A stretch of DNA of 64,000 nt from Actinomycetota bacterium (GTDB lineage: Bacteria > Actinomycetota > Acidimicrobiia > Acidimicrobiales > Poriferisodalaceae). Positions 1-8,226 of this stretch are shown here, piece after piece. Position numbers and translations under genes: made by a program. Below the pieces are notes generated by a model. That model had not been told where the DNA came from. It did not search any database and saw only the letters and a program-made list of their open reading frames with translations. The stretch spans positions 22,026 through 86,025 of the forward strand of contig JABABU010000001.1 of the NCBI GenBank assembly GCA_014238065.1, in the 5' to 3' direction. Position 1 is the first letter of the stretch. Each line of letters begins with the position of its first letter.

Positions 1-1213
1 TGTCGTAACACTCGATGCGTAGCGGGGCCGCCGGGAGCTCCAAGTGCTTCTGCAGCTCGTTCAGCGCCTTGGCCCTGGTGTTGTGGTCGCTGGCCCGCTT
101 GAGTCGATGCCGCTTGAACGAGTCGCTTGCGTTGTGCGAGACCGTGTCGTGCAACGACCGCTTGTCACCCCGCTTCGGGACCCTGACCTCGACTTTGCTG
201 CCACGCATGTGCGTCAGCCATTCCTCGTAGACCTCGATCGACTCGGGGAGTTCCGGCACGAAGACGGTCTTCGGTCGGCCGAGCGGGTTGTCATCGTGAT
301 ACAGCCGTTCGAGAATGACAGCGACCAGCTCTGGGCTGTCGAGTGGTTCGACCTTGTCGAGGATGAACCCGCGCCGGCCCATCACCCTGCCCTTGCGCAC
401 ATAGAAGACCTGAACAGCGGCTTCGAGTTCGTCCTCAGCGATACCGATGATGTCGAAGTCTTCGTTCCGTGCACCGGCGATCTGCTGCTTCTCGATGGCC
501 TTTCGAACGCTCTCGAGTCGGTCGCGGTGGCGGGCAGCAGCCTCGAACTCGAGGGCTTCGGATGCCACGGCCATCGATGCTTCGAGTTCCTGGACGACCT
601 CGTCGGTGTCGCCCTCAAGAAACTGTATGAGGTTCCTGACCATCTGGTCGTAGTCGTCGCGGCTGACTTCGTCGACGCACGGGCCTGCGCACTTCTCTAT
701 GTGGAACAGCAGACATGGCCGGCCGGATCGTTCGTGACGACTGAACTTGTTGTCGCTGCATGTTCGGACCGGGAACGTCCTCAACAGCAGATCGAGCGTC
801 TCACGAATGGCATAGGCGTGCCCGTACGGACCGAAATAGCGGTTGCCACGCTTGTGCCTGCCGCGCATCACCATGGCCCGCGGCCAGTCGTCGAGCAGCG
901 TCACCGACAGGAACGGATAGCTCTTGTCGTCGCGGAGTCGCACATTGAACCGAGGCTGATGCTGCTGGATCAACGAGAACTCGAGCATGAGGGCATCGAC
1001 CTCGGTGTCGACCTGAATCCACTCAACAGTCGCAGCCGTTGCGACCATCTGCGCCGTGCGCAAGTGCAGGTTGCGAGGATCCTGGAAATAACTGTTGAGC
1101 CGACTGCGGAGACTCTTTGCCTTTCCCACGTAGATGATGCGGCCGTTGCCGTCCTTGAATTGGTAGCTACCAGGAGTGTCAGGTATCGAGCCAGGCTCGG
1201 GTCGCAACGCCAC
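1..1213 (-). CDS. uvrC: Excinuclease ABC subunit C, 3' end outside window
   Basis: UvrC makes the dual incisions in nucleotide excision repair after UvrA/UvrB load on damage. About 404 N-terminal residues are visible. The GIY-YIG nuclease region starts near residue 17 (PGSYQFKDGNGRIIYVGKAK), a UVR helical pair lies near residue 205 (LEFEAAARHRDRLE), and the visible end (LPAAPLRIECYD) is the start of the RNase H-like second nuclease. The only usable start is GTG at 1213, because an in-frame TAA lies 9 nt upstream. A TAACAT box sits 6 nt before that GTG. The C-terminus lies beyond the window. Identity is secure. Confidence 0.95.
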   Translation of the reverse strand, partial: MALRPEPGSIPDTPGSYQFKDGNGRIIYVGKAKSLRSRLNSYFQDPRNLHLRTAQMVATAATVEWIQVDTEVDALMLEFSLIQQHQPRFNVRLRDDKSYPFLSVTLLDDWPRAMVMRGRHKRGNRYFGPYGHAYAIRETLDLLLRTFPVRTCSDNKFSRHERSGRPCLLFHIEKCAGPCVDEVSRDDYDQMVRNLIQFLEGDTDEVVQELEASMAVASEALEFEAAARHRDRLESVRKAIEKQQIAGARNEDFDIIGIAEDELEAAVQVFYVRKGRVMGRRGFILDKVEPLDSPELVAVILERLYHDDNPLGRPKTVFVPELPESIEVYEEWLTHMRGSKVEVRVPKRGDKRSLHDTVSHNASDSFKRHRLKRASDHNTRAKALNELQKHLELPAAPLRIECYD

Positions 1214-1219
1214 AGTCGC

Positions 1220-1225
1220 ATGTTA
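1220..1225 (-). promoter_or_regulatory. -10 box of uvrC, leaderless type
   Basis: TAACAT lies exactly 6 nt upstream of the only possible GTG start of uvrC. No Shine-Dalgarno sequence fits between them. Confidence 0.55.
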
Positions 1226-1322
1226 TGGCTGCTGCAGGACGCCCGTTCGCCACGCTCCCAACTCGTGGACACGACTGCTCGTTAGACTTCCCACGCCCAA
1301 CCGCGAAGACCGAAACCGCAGC

Positions 1323-2171
1323 ATGATCGAGTCCGGACCACCAATGGAGCCCCCGCACGACTTCAGCGCGCTCATCGCCGTCGAACGTGCCGCCCTCCTC
1401 GACGTACTCCGCTCGATGTCACTCGACGATTGGGACAAACCCTCGCCATGCCCTGGCTGGTCCGTGCACGACCTCGTGATGCACCTCGTCGGCGCCGACG
1501 TCGGCGTCATCGCCCGTAGCCGCGACAACCACTACCGCACCTCAGGGCCCGACCCGACCTCGGAAATCGCGTTCGAACACTTTCTCAACGATCTCAACCA
1601 CCAGTGGGTGGTGGCAATGAGACGAACCAGTCCACAGCAGGCCATCGCCATGTTGCGCTCCAACGGCGAGGAACTCGTCGAGTTGTACCGCAACGCCGAT
1701 CCTTCCATCTACGACAGCCACGTCGCTTGGGCGTCCAATCGACCGCTACCGCGCTGGTTCGACCAAGCACGAGAGTTCACCGAGCGCTGGGTCCACCATC
1801 AGCAGATCCTCGATGCCATCGAAGCCTCCAGTTGGATCGATGCCGAAATGACGGGAGTCGTGCTCGACACATTCCAGTGGGCCTACCTGTATCGGCTTGG
1901 CCACCTGACTCGACCGGCAGGCGTCACGGCCGGGATCGACATTACCGGTGAGGTCGAGCGCAACTGGCGCTGGACAAGCTCCGGTATCGGGTGGGCGCCA
2001 AGCGAGGAACAGGCGCAAACGCTCGTCACCATGCCCACGCGCACAGCATGGCGCCTCCTCACCAACGGCCTGGACCCACGCGAGTGGCCGAGCCCCTCTC
2101 CTGCCGGCGACACGGCTATCGCCCGAACGCTGCTACGCACGAGAGCCATTCTCGGTACTCCCAACGGCTGA
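1323..2171 (+). CDS. Maleylpyruvate isomerase family mycothiol-dependent protein
   Basis: This 282-residue protein has the two-part build of the mycothiol-dependent maleylpyruvate isomerase family. An N-terminal DinB-like metal-binding helical bundle carries CPGWSVHDLVMHLVG, with one likely His ligand, and WVHHQQI, with the others. A C-terminal MDMPI_C-like domain ends with GWAPSEEQAQTLVTMPT and an AWRLLTNG segment. Members are thiol S-transferases or isomerases that use mycothiol; the substrate cannot be read from sequence. The ATG at 1323 is used, and the ATG at 1344 is an alternative. It is divergent from uvrC (109 bp between starts). A mycothiol-synthase-like gene at 51275 is consistent with the cofactor being present. 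Confidence 0.8.
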   Translation: MIESGPPMEPPHDFSALIAVERAALLDVLRSMSLDDWDKPSPCPGWSVHDLVMHLVGADVGVIARSRDNHYRTSGPDPTSEIAFEHFLNDLNHQWVVAMRRTSPQQAIAMLRSNGEELVELYRNADPSIYDSHVAWASNRPLPRWFDQAREFTERWVHHQQILDAIEASSWIDAEMTGVVLDTFQWAYLYRLGHLTRPAGVTAGIDITGEVERNWRWTSSGIGWAPSEEQAQTLVTMPTRTAWRLLTNGLDPREWPSPSPAGDTAIARTLLRTRAILGTPNG

Positions 2172-2214
2172 CACGGTTTACCGGTCGGAAGTCGCCACCT
2201 GGCATATTGGTGAA

Positions 2215-2889
2215 ATGCGGCAGTCCCCCTTCGCCAAGTTCTTCGCCACGACATTCACTATCTGCGTGGTCGCAGCTGCATGCGGAGGCGGAGGCAGCGC
2301 TGAAGAGACGCCGCAGATCGCGACGCTCGAAACGGCAGCCCCCATCGAGCAGGCCGCCGACCCAGAGGTCACCGCCGCGAGCACCACTGCACCCGAGGCT
2401 GAAGCCGAACCAGAACCGGACCCTGTCGAAGAGGAGGCAAAGACCTTCGAAGACGCGGCGCTCAAGTTCGCTCAATGCATGCGAGACGATCACGACTACC
2501 CGCAGTGGCCCGACCCGAATCCTGGCGTCCGCCTCGCCGACCTCCTTCGAATCGACCTCGAAGCACTCGACATCGACAGCGAAGACCCGGACTTCCAAGA
2601 AGCAATCGCCGATTGCCGCGTAGCGTTCCAGGGCGTCACTGCAGCGGAGCAGGACTTCACCCCTGAACAGCAGGCAAGCATCGAGGATGCTGTCATCAAC
2701 ATCATGGCCTGCGTACGTGAACTTCCCGGCTACGAAGAGATCCCTGATCCCGACTTCACCGCGCCTGGTGGGCTTCGCGGCGCCTTCGCCGTGATCTTCC
2801 AGAGCGGCCAGTACGACCTCGCTGACACGCTCGAGGCCATCGACCAATGCCGCGAGGAACTGAACTACCCGCGCCTGGGTGAAGGCTGA
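2215..2889 (+). CDS. Four-cysteine lipoprotein, paralogue 1 of 3
   Basis: A 224-residue secreted lipoprotein of unknown function. The signal peptide ends in a VAAACGGGG lipobox. An acidic Ala/Glu/Pro-rich linker with QIATLETAAPIEQAAD follows, then a globular part with two similar halves. Half 1 has FAQCMRDDHDYPQWPDP and closes at IADCRVAFQG. Half 2 has MACVRELPGYEEIPDPDF and closes at DQCREELN. The four Cys outside the lipobox are shared with both neighbours and could form two disulfides. It is first in a co-directional row ending in a MacB-type exporter. The ATG at 2215 is chosen because it gives a proper signal peptide; earlier in-frame starts lie inside the preceding gene. Confidence 0.75.
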   Translation: MRQSPFAKFFATTFTICVVAAACGGGGSAEETPQIATLETAAPIEQAADPEVTAASTTAPEAEAEPEPDPVEEEAKTFEDAALKFAQCMRDDHDYPQWPDPNPGVRLADLLRIDLEALDIDSEDPDFQEAIADCRVAFQGVTAAEQDFTPEQQASIEDAVINIMACVRELPGYEEIPDPDFTAPGGLRGAFAVIFQSGQYDLADTLEAIDQCREELNYPRLGEG

Positions 2890-2891
2890 CC

Positions 2892-3578
2892 ATGAGTTCC
2901 GCAAGGCGCTCGACAGCAACGCTTGTCGTTCTCAGCGTCCTCGCAGTCGCGTGTGCGAACAAAACTTCGTCCGAAACGACTCCCGCAATCGCGACACTCC
3001 AAACGCAGCTGACTGCCGAGCACGCTCTCGAAAGCGAGTCAGTCGTGGAGCGGCCAGATAGTCGGGTCGCCGCTGATGGAGAGGTGGCACTCGAGGATGC
3101 TCAGCTCGACTTCTCGCAGTGCATGCGCGACAACGGATACTCCCAGTGGCCCGACCCGCCCTACGGGGTCCTCCAAGGAGCCCAGCGCCAGGTCGACATC
3201 CAGGCGCTCGGTATCGACCATCGTGCTCCGGAGTTCAGGGAAACGATCCGGCTGTGCCGCCAAGTATTCGAAGGCGTCGCCGGACAAGGCCTGAAAATCG
3301 ACCCGGAACAGCAGGCCCGGATCGAAGACAGGATCCTGCAACTGATCGCCTGTATCAGGTCAGAACCGGGGTTCGAAAACGTCACCGATCCTGACTTCTC
3401 TGCTGGGCTGCCATTCCGCCAGGCCGTCCGTCAGGTGTTCGCGACCGGCGAATGGGAGCCCGACGAAGTGAGGGCCGCTCTCTCAGCCTGCCGAAACGAA
3501 CTCGGACTCGAACCAGCAGGCCCGGGACAACAGCGGCAGGGTGGTGCTTCCAACTCGACAACGACGCAGAGTGCATGA
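2892..3578 (+). CDS. Four-cysteine lipoprotein, paralogue 2 of 3
   Basis: A 228-residue lipoprotein starting 2 nt after paralogue 1, so the two are co-transcribed. The lipobox is LAVACAN. The linker keeps AIATLQTQ. The core keeps both half-repeats: FSQCMRDNGYSQWPDPP...IRLCRQVFEG, then IACIRSEPGFENVTDPDF...SACRNELG. A Gln/Gly/Ser/Thr-rich tail follows. Function is unknown. The conserved Cys, Trp-Pro-Asp-Pro and CxR positions argue for a common fold in the cell envelope. Confidence 0.75.
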   Translation: MSSARRSTATLVVLSVLAVACANKTSSETTPAIATLQTQLTAEHALESESVVERPDSRVAADGEVALEDAQLDFSQCMRDNGYSQWPDPPYGVLQGAQRQVDIQALGIDHRAPEFRETIRLCRQVFEGVAGQGLKIDPEQQARIEDRILQLIACIRSEPGFENVTDPDFSAGLPFRQAVRQVFATGEWEPDEVRAALSACRNELGLEPAGPGQQRQGGASNSTTTQSA

Positions 3579-3620
3579 CTTTCTTATGTTGATTTCAGAT
3601 TCGGCTTCCACACTGCCCGC

Positions 3621-4322
3621 ATGCAACCCTCTGAATCCACGTCAGCTCGCATCCTATGGCTCATCGTCATGTTGCTGGTCGGGACACTCGTCCTCGCCGC
3701 GTGCGGCGGGGGTGGCGAAGAAACATCTGACAGCGGCGACATCGCCACGCTCGAAACGAACACTCCTACCGAACAGGCCGCCGACTCCGACGTCACGACA
3801 GCAGAGGCTGCGGCCGATGAGGAAGAGATCACGTTCGAGGATGCACAGCTCGCATTCAGTCAGTGCATGCGCGACAACGGATTCCCGCAATGGCCTGACC
3901 CTGACCCGAACTCGGAGCAGGACGTTCGAGGCGGGTTCGGCAACGTCGATCTCGATGCACTGGGCATCGATCGCAGCGCCGAAGGCTTCCGGTCGACCAT
4001 CGACGTGTGCCGAGAGAACTTCGAGGGTGTCGCAGGTGGGCGCCAAGATCTCGACCCAGAACAGCAGGCTGAACTCGAGGACAACGTCTTGGCGCTGTTC
4101 GCCTGTGTTCGCGGGAACGCGGGGTGGGAAGACCTGCCCGACCCGGACTTCAGCGGTGAAGGCCTCGGGCTGCGAGAGCTGTTCCAATCAGGTGACGTCA
4201 ACCCACAAGAACTTCGCCCCCTCCTCCAGGCATGTCAGCAGGAACTCGGCATCGAGGGTTTCGGCGGCAACGGCAGAGGTGGCGCTCGACCACCGGCTCC
4301 AGCCCGCGGCGCTGACGCCTGA
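3621..4322 (+). CDS. Four-cysteine lipoprotein, paralogue 3 of 3
   Basis: A 233-residue lipoprotein with lipobox LVLAACGGGG, a linker with DIATLETNTPTEQAAD almost as in paralogue 1, and the same duplicated core: FSQCMRDNGFPQWPDPDP...IDVCRENFEG and FACVRGNAGWEDLPDPDF...QACQQELG. The Gly/Arg/Pro/Ala-rich tail is unlike the others. It lies 42 nt downstream of paralogue 2 and 41 nt upstream of the adaptor gene. That position supports a shared job with the exporter, for example as an envelope accessory or a substrate-binding part. This role is an inference. Confidence 0.75.
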   Translation: MQPSESTSARILWLIVMLLVGTLVLAACGGGGEETSDSGDIATLETNTPTEQAADSDVTTAEAAADEEEITFEDAQLAFSQCMRDNGFPQWPDPDPNSEQDVRGGFGNVDLDALGIDRSAEGFRSTIDVCRENFEGVAGGRQDLDPEQQAELEDNVLALFACVRGNAGWEDLPDPDFSGEGLGLRELFQSGDVNPQELRPLLQACQQELGIEGFGGNGRGGARPPAPARGADA

Positions 4323-4363
4323 CACCCAAGAATCATCGACCACCTCGGAATGAACGGGCGAAT

Positions 4364-5437
4364 GTGAAGCGCTTCCTCACCACCATCATCGTGCTGTCTG
4401 CACTCGGCGCTGCCGGGTATTTCGGATACACCTACATCGACGAGTCGCAAAACGACACAGTCGTCGAGGCAACCACGACAACGGCGCCAAGGAGAACCTC
4501 GATCGCCGTCGTGGCGAGGAAGGACTTCGTCGAAACAACCGAGATCGAGGGCACTCTCGGGTTCGGCACCATCGAGCAGCTGCCGAACCTCGCAGCGGGA
4601 GTCATCACCTGGATCCCTGAAGCTGGCACCGTCATCGAAGTCGGAGACACCCTCTACGAAGTGGACAACGTCCCTGTCGTGTATCTCCCTGGTGACATTC
4701 CCGCCTACCGGGCCATGGACAGCAGCCGGAACACCACCGATGGCGACGACGTTCTCCAGCTCGAGGAGTTCCTCGACAGCCTTGGTCTGATGGAACCACT
4801 GAACGCGTCGGTCGATGGCGACTTCACGTCATACACCGGCGACGCCGTCGAAGACTGGTACGAGCAGTACTACAAGCGAGAAGGCATCGACTCCGTCCGC
4901 AAGGGCTTCGTGATGTTCGGCCGAGACTCGTTCCGCATCAGCTCGGTCAACGTCTCGCTCGGCCAACAGATCAACGGCGGCTCCGTGTTGTCGATCACCA
5001 ACACCACCCGACTGGTGAGTGTCGCACTCGACACTGGCCTCACAGGAATTCTCGAAGTGGATGATGTCGTCCAGGTCGAGCTTCCAGACGAATCCATCGT
5101 CAGCGCCACCGTCACCGACGTGTCAACCGTGGCCGTGACTCAAGGTCAGGGTCAACAAGCGACATCATTCCTTCCTGTCGAGCTGATTCTCGATGGGGAC
5201 GGAAGCCTGTTCGACGAGAGCCCAGTGACGATCTTCGTCGAAGAAGCCATCGAACTCGAAGCAACCGTCATACCCATCTCGGCGCTGCTTGCTCTCGCCG
5301 AGGGCGGATACGCCGTCGAGGTGATGCGCGAAGGTCAGCCCGTTCTGACCGGTGTCCGCCTGTCCAACTTCCTGAACAACGAGGTGTCGGTCGAAGGCGA
5401 CCTTGAGCCGGGAGACGAGGTCGTCGTTCCATCATGA
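4364..5437 (+). CDS. HlyD/MacA-type adaptor with peptidoglycan-binding domain
   Basis: A 357-residue membrane-anchored protein with one N-terminal hydrophobic segment (residues ~4-24). A barrel-sandwich half-motif (TIEQLPNLAAGVITWIPEAG, then GDTLYEVDNVPVVYLPG) follows. A PG_binding_1-like insert at ~120-175 has DGDDVLQLEEFLDSLGL and WYEQYYKREG. A second barrel part (FRISSVNVSLGQQINGGSVL) and a C-terminal lipoyl/beta-barrel region come last. This is the architecture of actinobacterial adaptors that pair with MacB-type ABC exporters. The start is GTG 4364. The stop overlaps the ATPase start by 4 nt. Confidence 0.8.
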   Translation: MKRFLTTIIVLSALGAAGYFGYTYIDESQNDTVVEATTTTAPRRTSIAVVARKDFVETTEIEGTLGFGTIEQLPNLAAGVITWIPEAGTVIEVGDTLYEVDNVPVVYLPGDIPAYRAMDSSRNTTDGDDVLQLEEFLDSLGLMEPLNASVDGDFTSYTGDAVEDWYEQYYKREGIDSVRKGFVMFGRDSFRISSVNVSLGQQINGGSVLSITNTTRLVSVALDTGLTGILEVDDVVQVELPDESIVSATVTDVSTVAVTQGQGQQATSFLPVELILDGDGSLFDESPVTIFVEEAIELEATVIPISALLALAEGGYAVEVMREGQPVLTGVRLSNFLNNEVSVEGDLEPGDEVVVPS

Positions 5438-6144
5438 CACCGCTGCCTCCGGTTCTCGAACTTCGAGAGGTCGTGAAGTCCTACGCAGGATCGCCACCGA
5501 TCCAGGCGCTGCGCGGAGTCGATCTCTCCGTTGATCGGGGCGAACTCGTCGCCGTTGTCGGACCATCCGGATCCGGCAAGTCCACGATGCTCAACATGAT
5601 GGGAGCGCTGGACCGCCCAACGACAGGCCAGGTCCTTGTCGAAGGACGTTCGCTGAGTGAGTTGTCCGATCGCAGAGTGTCGAGTCTCAGAGGCCGGCGC
5701 ATCGGGTTCGTGTTCCAGCAGTTCCACCTCATCGGCGGGCTGAGCGCGGTCGAGAACGTTGCCACCGGTCTGCTCTACCAGGGAGTGTCGAAACGAAAGC
5801 GGCGTCAACGAGCGATCGATCTACTCCATACCGTTGGCCTCGGCGAGCGTCTTCAGAACAAACCCAACCAGCTGTCAGGCGGCGAACGACAGCGAGTAGC
5901 CATTGCCCGTGCGCTGCTAGGCGACCCGGCGATCGTCCTGGCCGACGAGCCGACAGGAAACCTCGATTCGAAAACGAGTGTCGAGATCGTACAACTGCTG
6001 CACGATCTACACGATCAGGGAAGCACGATCGTGCTCATCACCCACGACCGTGACCTCGCCGCTGAGCTTCCGCGCACGGTGTCGCTTCTCGACGGGCTTG
6101 TCAGCTCAGACACCGCCGACCCGACCATCGGTGTCCCGGCATGA
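5434..6144 (+). CDS. MacB/LolD-type ABC transporter ATPase
   Basis: A 236-residue ATP-binding subunit. Walker A is GPSGSGKST, the Q-loop region is FVFQQFHL, the signature is [16 protein letters not shown], Walker B is [13 protein letters not shown], and the switch His is in LITHD. The NLDS segment and short length are typical of the MacB/LolD/FtsE branch, whose members drive mechanotransmission export and not bulk import. It overlaps both neighbours by 4 nt, so translation is coupled with the adaptor and permease. Confidence 0.9.
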   Translation: MTPLPPVLELREVVKSYAGSPPIQALRGVDLSVDRGELVAVVGPSGSGKSTMLNMMGALDRPTTGQVLVEGRSLSELSDRRVSSLRGRRIGFVFQQFHLIGGLSAVENVATGLLYQGVSKRKRRQRAIDLLHTVGLGERLQNKPNQLSGGERQRVAIARALLGDPAIVLADEPTGNLDSKTSVEIVQLLHDLHDQGSTIVLITHDRDLAAELPRTVSLLDGLVSSDTADPTIGVPA

Positions 6145-7421
6145 CCGGGACAGAAGTCGATACCGAACAAGCTGAGGCACCACCTGGCCCCGACGAACCA
6201 CCCCTCACGTCGATACCGCCGAAGGTGCGTCGCAGGGAACTCAGCAAACTTCGATTCGTCGACATGCTTGCCGTCGGAAGCCTTGGCCTCCGGGCGAGAA
6301 AGGCACGCACGTTCCTCACTGCGCTCGGGATTGCCATCGGCATCGCGGCCATGGTCGCTGTCCTCGGCATCACCGCCTCGAGCGAAGCGCAACTCGAGGC
6401 GGAACTCGCCGCTCTCGGGCCGAACCTGCTCGAAGTTACTGAGGGAACGTCGATCACTGGCGACGACGTCGTCTTTCCACCCGAGTCAGCGGTCATGATC
6501 GAACGCATCGGGCCGGTCCTGAACGCAGTCCAACTGGCACCGGCAGGAACCACGGTTCGACGAACCGAGTTCATACCTGTCGGACAGACTGGTGGCATCG
6601 CTGTTTTCGCCGCTGACATCGATCTACTCGGCCCACTCGACGCAATCCTCGCCCAAGGTGAGTTCCTGAACGAAGGGACCGCTGGCCTGCCGAAGGTCGT
6701 GCTCGGCTCCGTTGCCGCACAGCGATTGGGCGTCTTCGACGTGAGCAACTCCCCGCAGGTTTACATGGGCAACATCTATTTCGAGGTGATCGGTATCCTC
6801 GAACCAGTCGAACTGGCGCCGAACATCGATCGCTCGGCTCTGATCGGGCTGCCCATCGCCGAGCGACTGTACGAAGCCGACGGCGCGCCGACACTGATCT
6901 ACGTGCGGACGTTCGACGACTTTGTCGATGCGGTTCGTGACCTCATCCCCGCCACGATCCGCTCGTCAGCCCCGGAGGAAGTTGCCGTCAGCCGGCCATC
7001 TGACTTGCTCGCAGCCCAGAGAAGCACCGAGGAGACCTTCACAGGGCTCTTGCTCGGCCTCGGAGCCGTTGCATTGCTCGTAGGAGGCGTCGGAATCGCC
7101 AACGTCATGGTCATCAGCGTGCTCGAACGCAGGGCCGAGATCGGTGTTCGTCGTGCCCTCGGCGCGACCAGACGTCACATCAGGGTCCAGTTCGTCGTCG
7201 AGTCTGCGCTGCTCGCCGCACTCGGCGGTCTTGGAGGAGTCGGCCTCGGCGCCGCCATCACTGTCGGCTACGCCAACAACCAAGACTGGGTGATCTCGGT
7301 CCCCGTCGAGTCCCTCGCTCTCGGCGTCGGCGCTGCCCTCTTCATCGGCGCGCTCGCCGGTCTCTACCCCGCAGCACGCGCAGCCCGCCTCGACCCCGCC
7401 GAAGCCGTCCACCCGGTCTAG
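6141..7421 (+). CDS. MacB/FtsX-type ABC transporter permease
   Basis: A 426-residue permease. A cytosolic N-terminus precedes TM1 (~55-75, FLTALGIAIGIAAMVAVLGI). A large extracytoplasmic MacB_PCD-like domain (~80-295) and three C-terminal helices of the FtsX domain follow, with the hallmark ISVLERRAEIGVRRALGA between TM2 and TM3 and LYPAARAARLDPAEAV at the end. With the upstream ATPase and adaptor it should form an exporter of unknown cargo. The gene closes the co-directional block begun at 2215. A hairpin followed by four T lies at 7602-7622. Confidence 0.88.
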   Translation: MTGTEVDTEQAEAPPGPDEPPLTSIPPKVRRRELSKLRFVDMLAVGSLGLRARKARTFLTALGIAIGIAAMVAVLGITASSEAQLEAELAALGPNLLEVTEGTSITGDDVVFPPESAVMIERIGPVLNAVQLAPAGTTVRRTEFIPVGQTGGIAVFAADIDLLGPLDAILAQGEFLNEGTAGLPKVVLGSVAAQRLGVFDVSNSPQVYMGNIYFEVIGILEPVELAPNIDRSALIGLPIAERLYEADGAPTLIYVRTFDDFVDAVRDLIPATIRSSAPEEVAVSRPSDLLAAQRSTEETFTGLLLGLGAVALLVGGVGIANVMVISVLERRAEIGVRRALGATRRHIRVQFVVESALLAALGGLGGVGLGAAITVGYANNQDWVISVPVESLALGVGAALFIGALAGLYPAARAARLDPAEAVHPV

Positions 7422-7601
7422 ACCGATACTCGAACTCCAGAAGGCACTCGAGGCTGTAGCGGTCGCTGAAGACGCGGCAGCAATGCGATGGGTCCATGAA
7501 GGACCTCGCGCCGCACCTCGGGGGGAGAGACGCCTGCCCGGTGAGCGCCGGCAACTCGCCCCCGCTCCCGCCTGGTGCCGAGTCATGACTGACAACAATT
7601 T

Positions 7602-7622
7602 CGCGCACCCCGGCGCGGTTTT
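7602..7622 (+). terminator. Candidate intrinsic terminator after the exporter block
   Basis: The stem CGCGC (7602-7606) pairs with GCGCG (7613-7617) around a 6-nt loop and is followed by GTTTT. It lies 180 nt after the permease stop. The stem is short, so confidence is modest. The rest of 7422-7627 shows no gene. Confidence 0.35.
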
Positions 7623-7627
7623 CGGTT

Positions 7628-8209
7628 TCAGTCGGCGGAGTCGGTCGTAGCCCCGGGAAGATAGGGGCGGATCGTTTCGAGTTTCTTCCACTCGGGTTCG
7701 GGCGGAGTGTGGCTGGCGCTCGGCACGAACTCGGAGACTTCACCGTCGATGTGGATGTAGCGTCCGCAGTTCGGGAAGATTCTCGAAGGCGTGACAACCA
7801 CAACAGCCTCTGCCCCTGGATATGAATCGACGACATCACCATCGAGCATCACCATCGCGGTACCGTGCACGCGGATCCGCCAGGGTCGGCCGTTGTCGAC
7901 GAACAGCAGCGCAACTCGACCGTTTTCTTCGATATTGCCGAGGCTTCGGAACATACCGTTGCCGTCGTAGCTCGGGAACACGACGGAACCGTCGTCCAGC
8001 ACTCTGACGAATCCGACATCACCCCCCTTGTACGAGACGTCCGGCCAGCCCTCGGCATCGACGGTGGACAGGTAGAACGATGTCTGTGCTGCAACAAGCT
8101 CGATGTCAGCATCAGTGAACGCTTCGTGGACAGTGATCTCGACAAGGCGATCGGCCAACCGGCGGCTGTCGAAGTGACCTTGCAGGGCGCGGGCTCCCGA
8201 TCCGTACAT
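7628..8209 (-). CDS. Pyridoxamine 5'-phosphate oxidase family protein
   Basis: A 193-residue flavin- or F420-binding split-barrel protein. Motifs are TSFYLSTVDAEGWPDVSYKGG, a typical first strand pair that contacts the cofactor phosphate, then FPSYDGNGMFRSLGNI and RIRVHGTAMV. Such proteins bind FMN, F420 or haem and reduce varied substrates; the actual reaction is not predictable. The ATG at 8209 lies 18 nt after the uvrA stop. A GTG at 8230, overlapping the uvrA TGA, is an equally reasonable coupled start. It is probably co-transcribed with uvrA. Confidence 0.78.
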   Translation of the reverse strand: MYGSGARALQGHFDSRRLADRLVEITVHEAFTDADIELVAAQTSFYLSTVDAEGWPDVSYKGGDVGFVRVLDDGSVVFPSYDGNGMFRSLGNIEENGRVALLFVDNGRPWRIRVHGTAMVMLDGDVVDSYPGAEAVVVVTPSRIFPNCGRYIHIDGEVSEFVPSASHTPPEPEWKKLETIRPYLPGATTDSAD

Positions 8210-8226
8210 CGGACCCTGCGCTGCTG

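Noticed and set aside
44..1285. 413-codon open frame on the forward strand opposite uvrC
   Set aside because: It has no recognisable domains and is antisense to a clear UvrC, typical of high-GC shadow frames.
3579..3590. 12-nt match ACTTTCTTATGT shared with 13781-13792, both upstream of forward genes
   Set aside because: In 64 kb, on the order of a hundred 12-mer pairs are expected by chance, and the distances to the starts differ.
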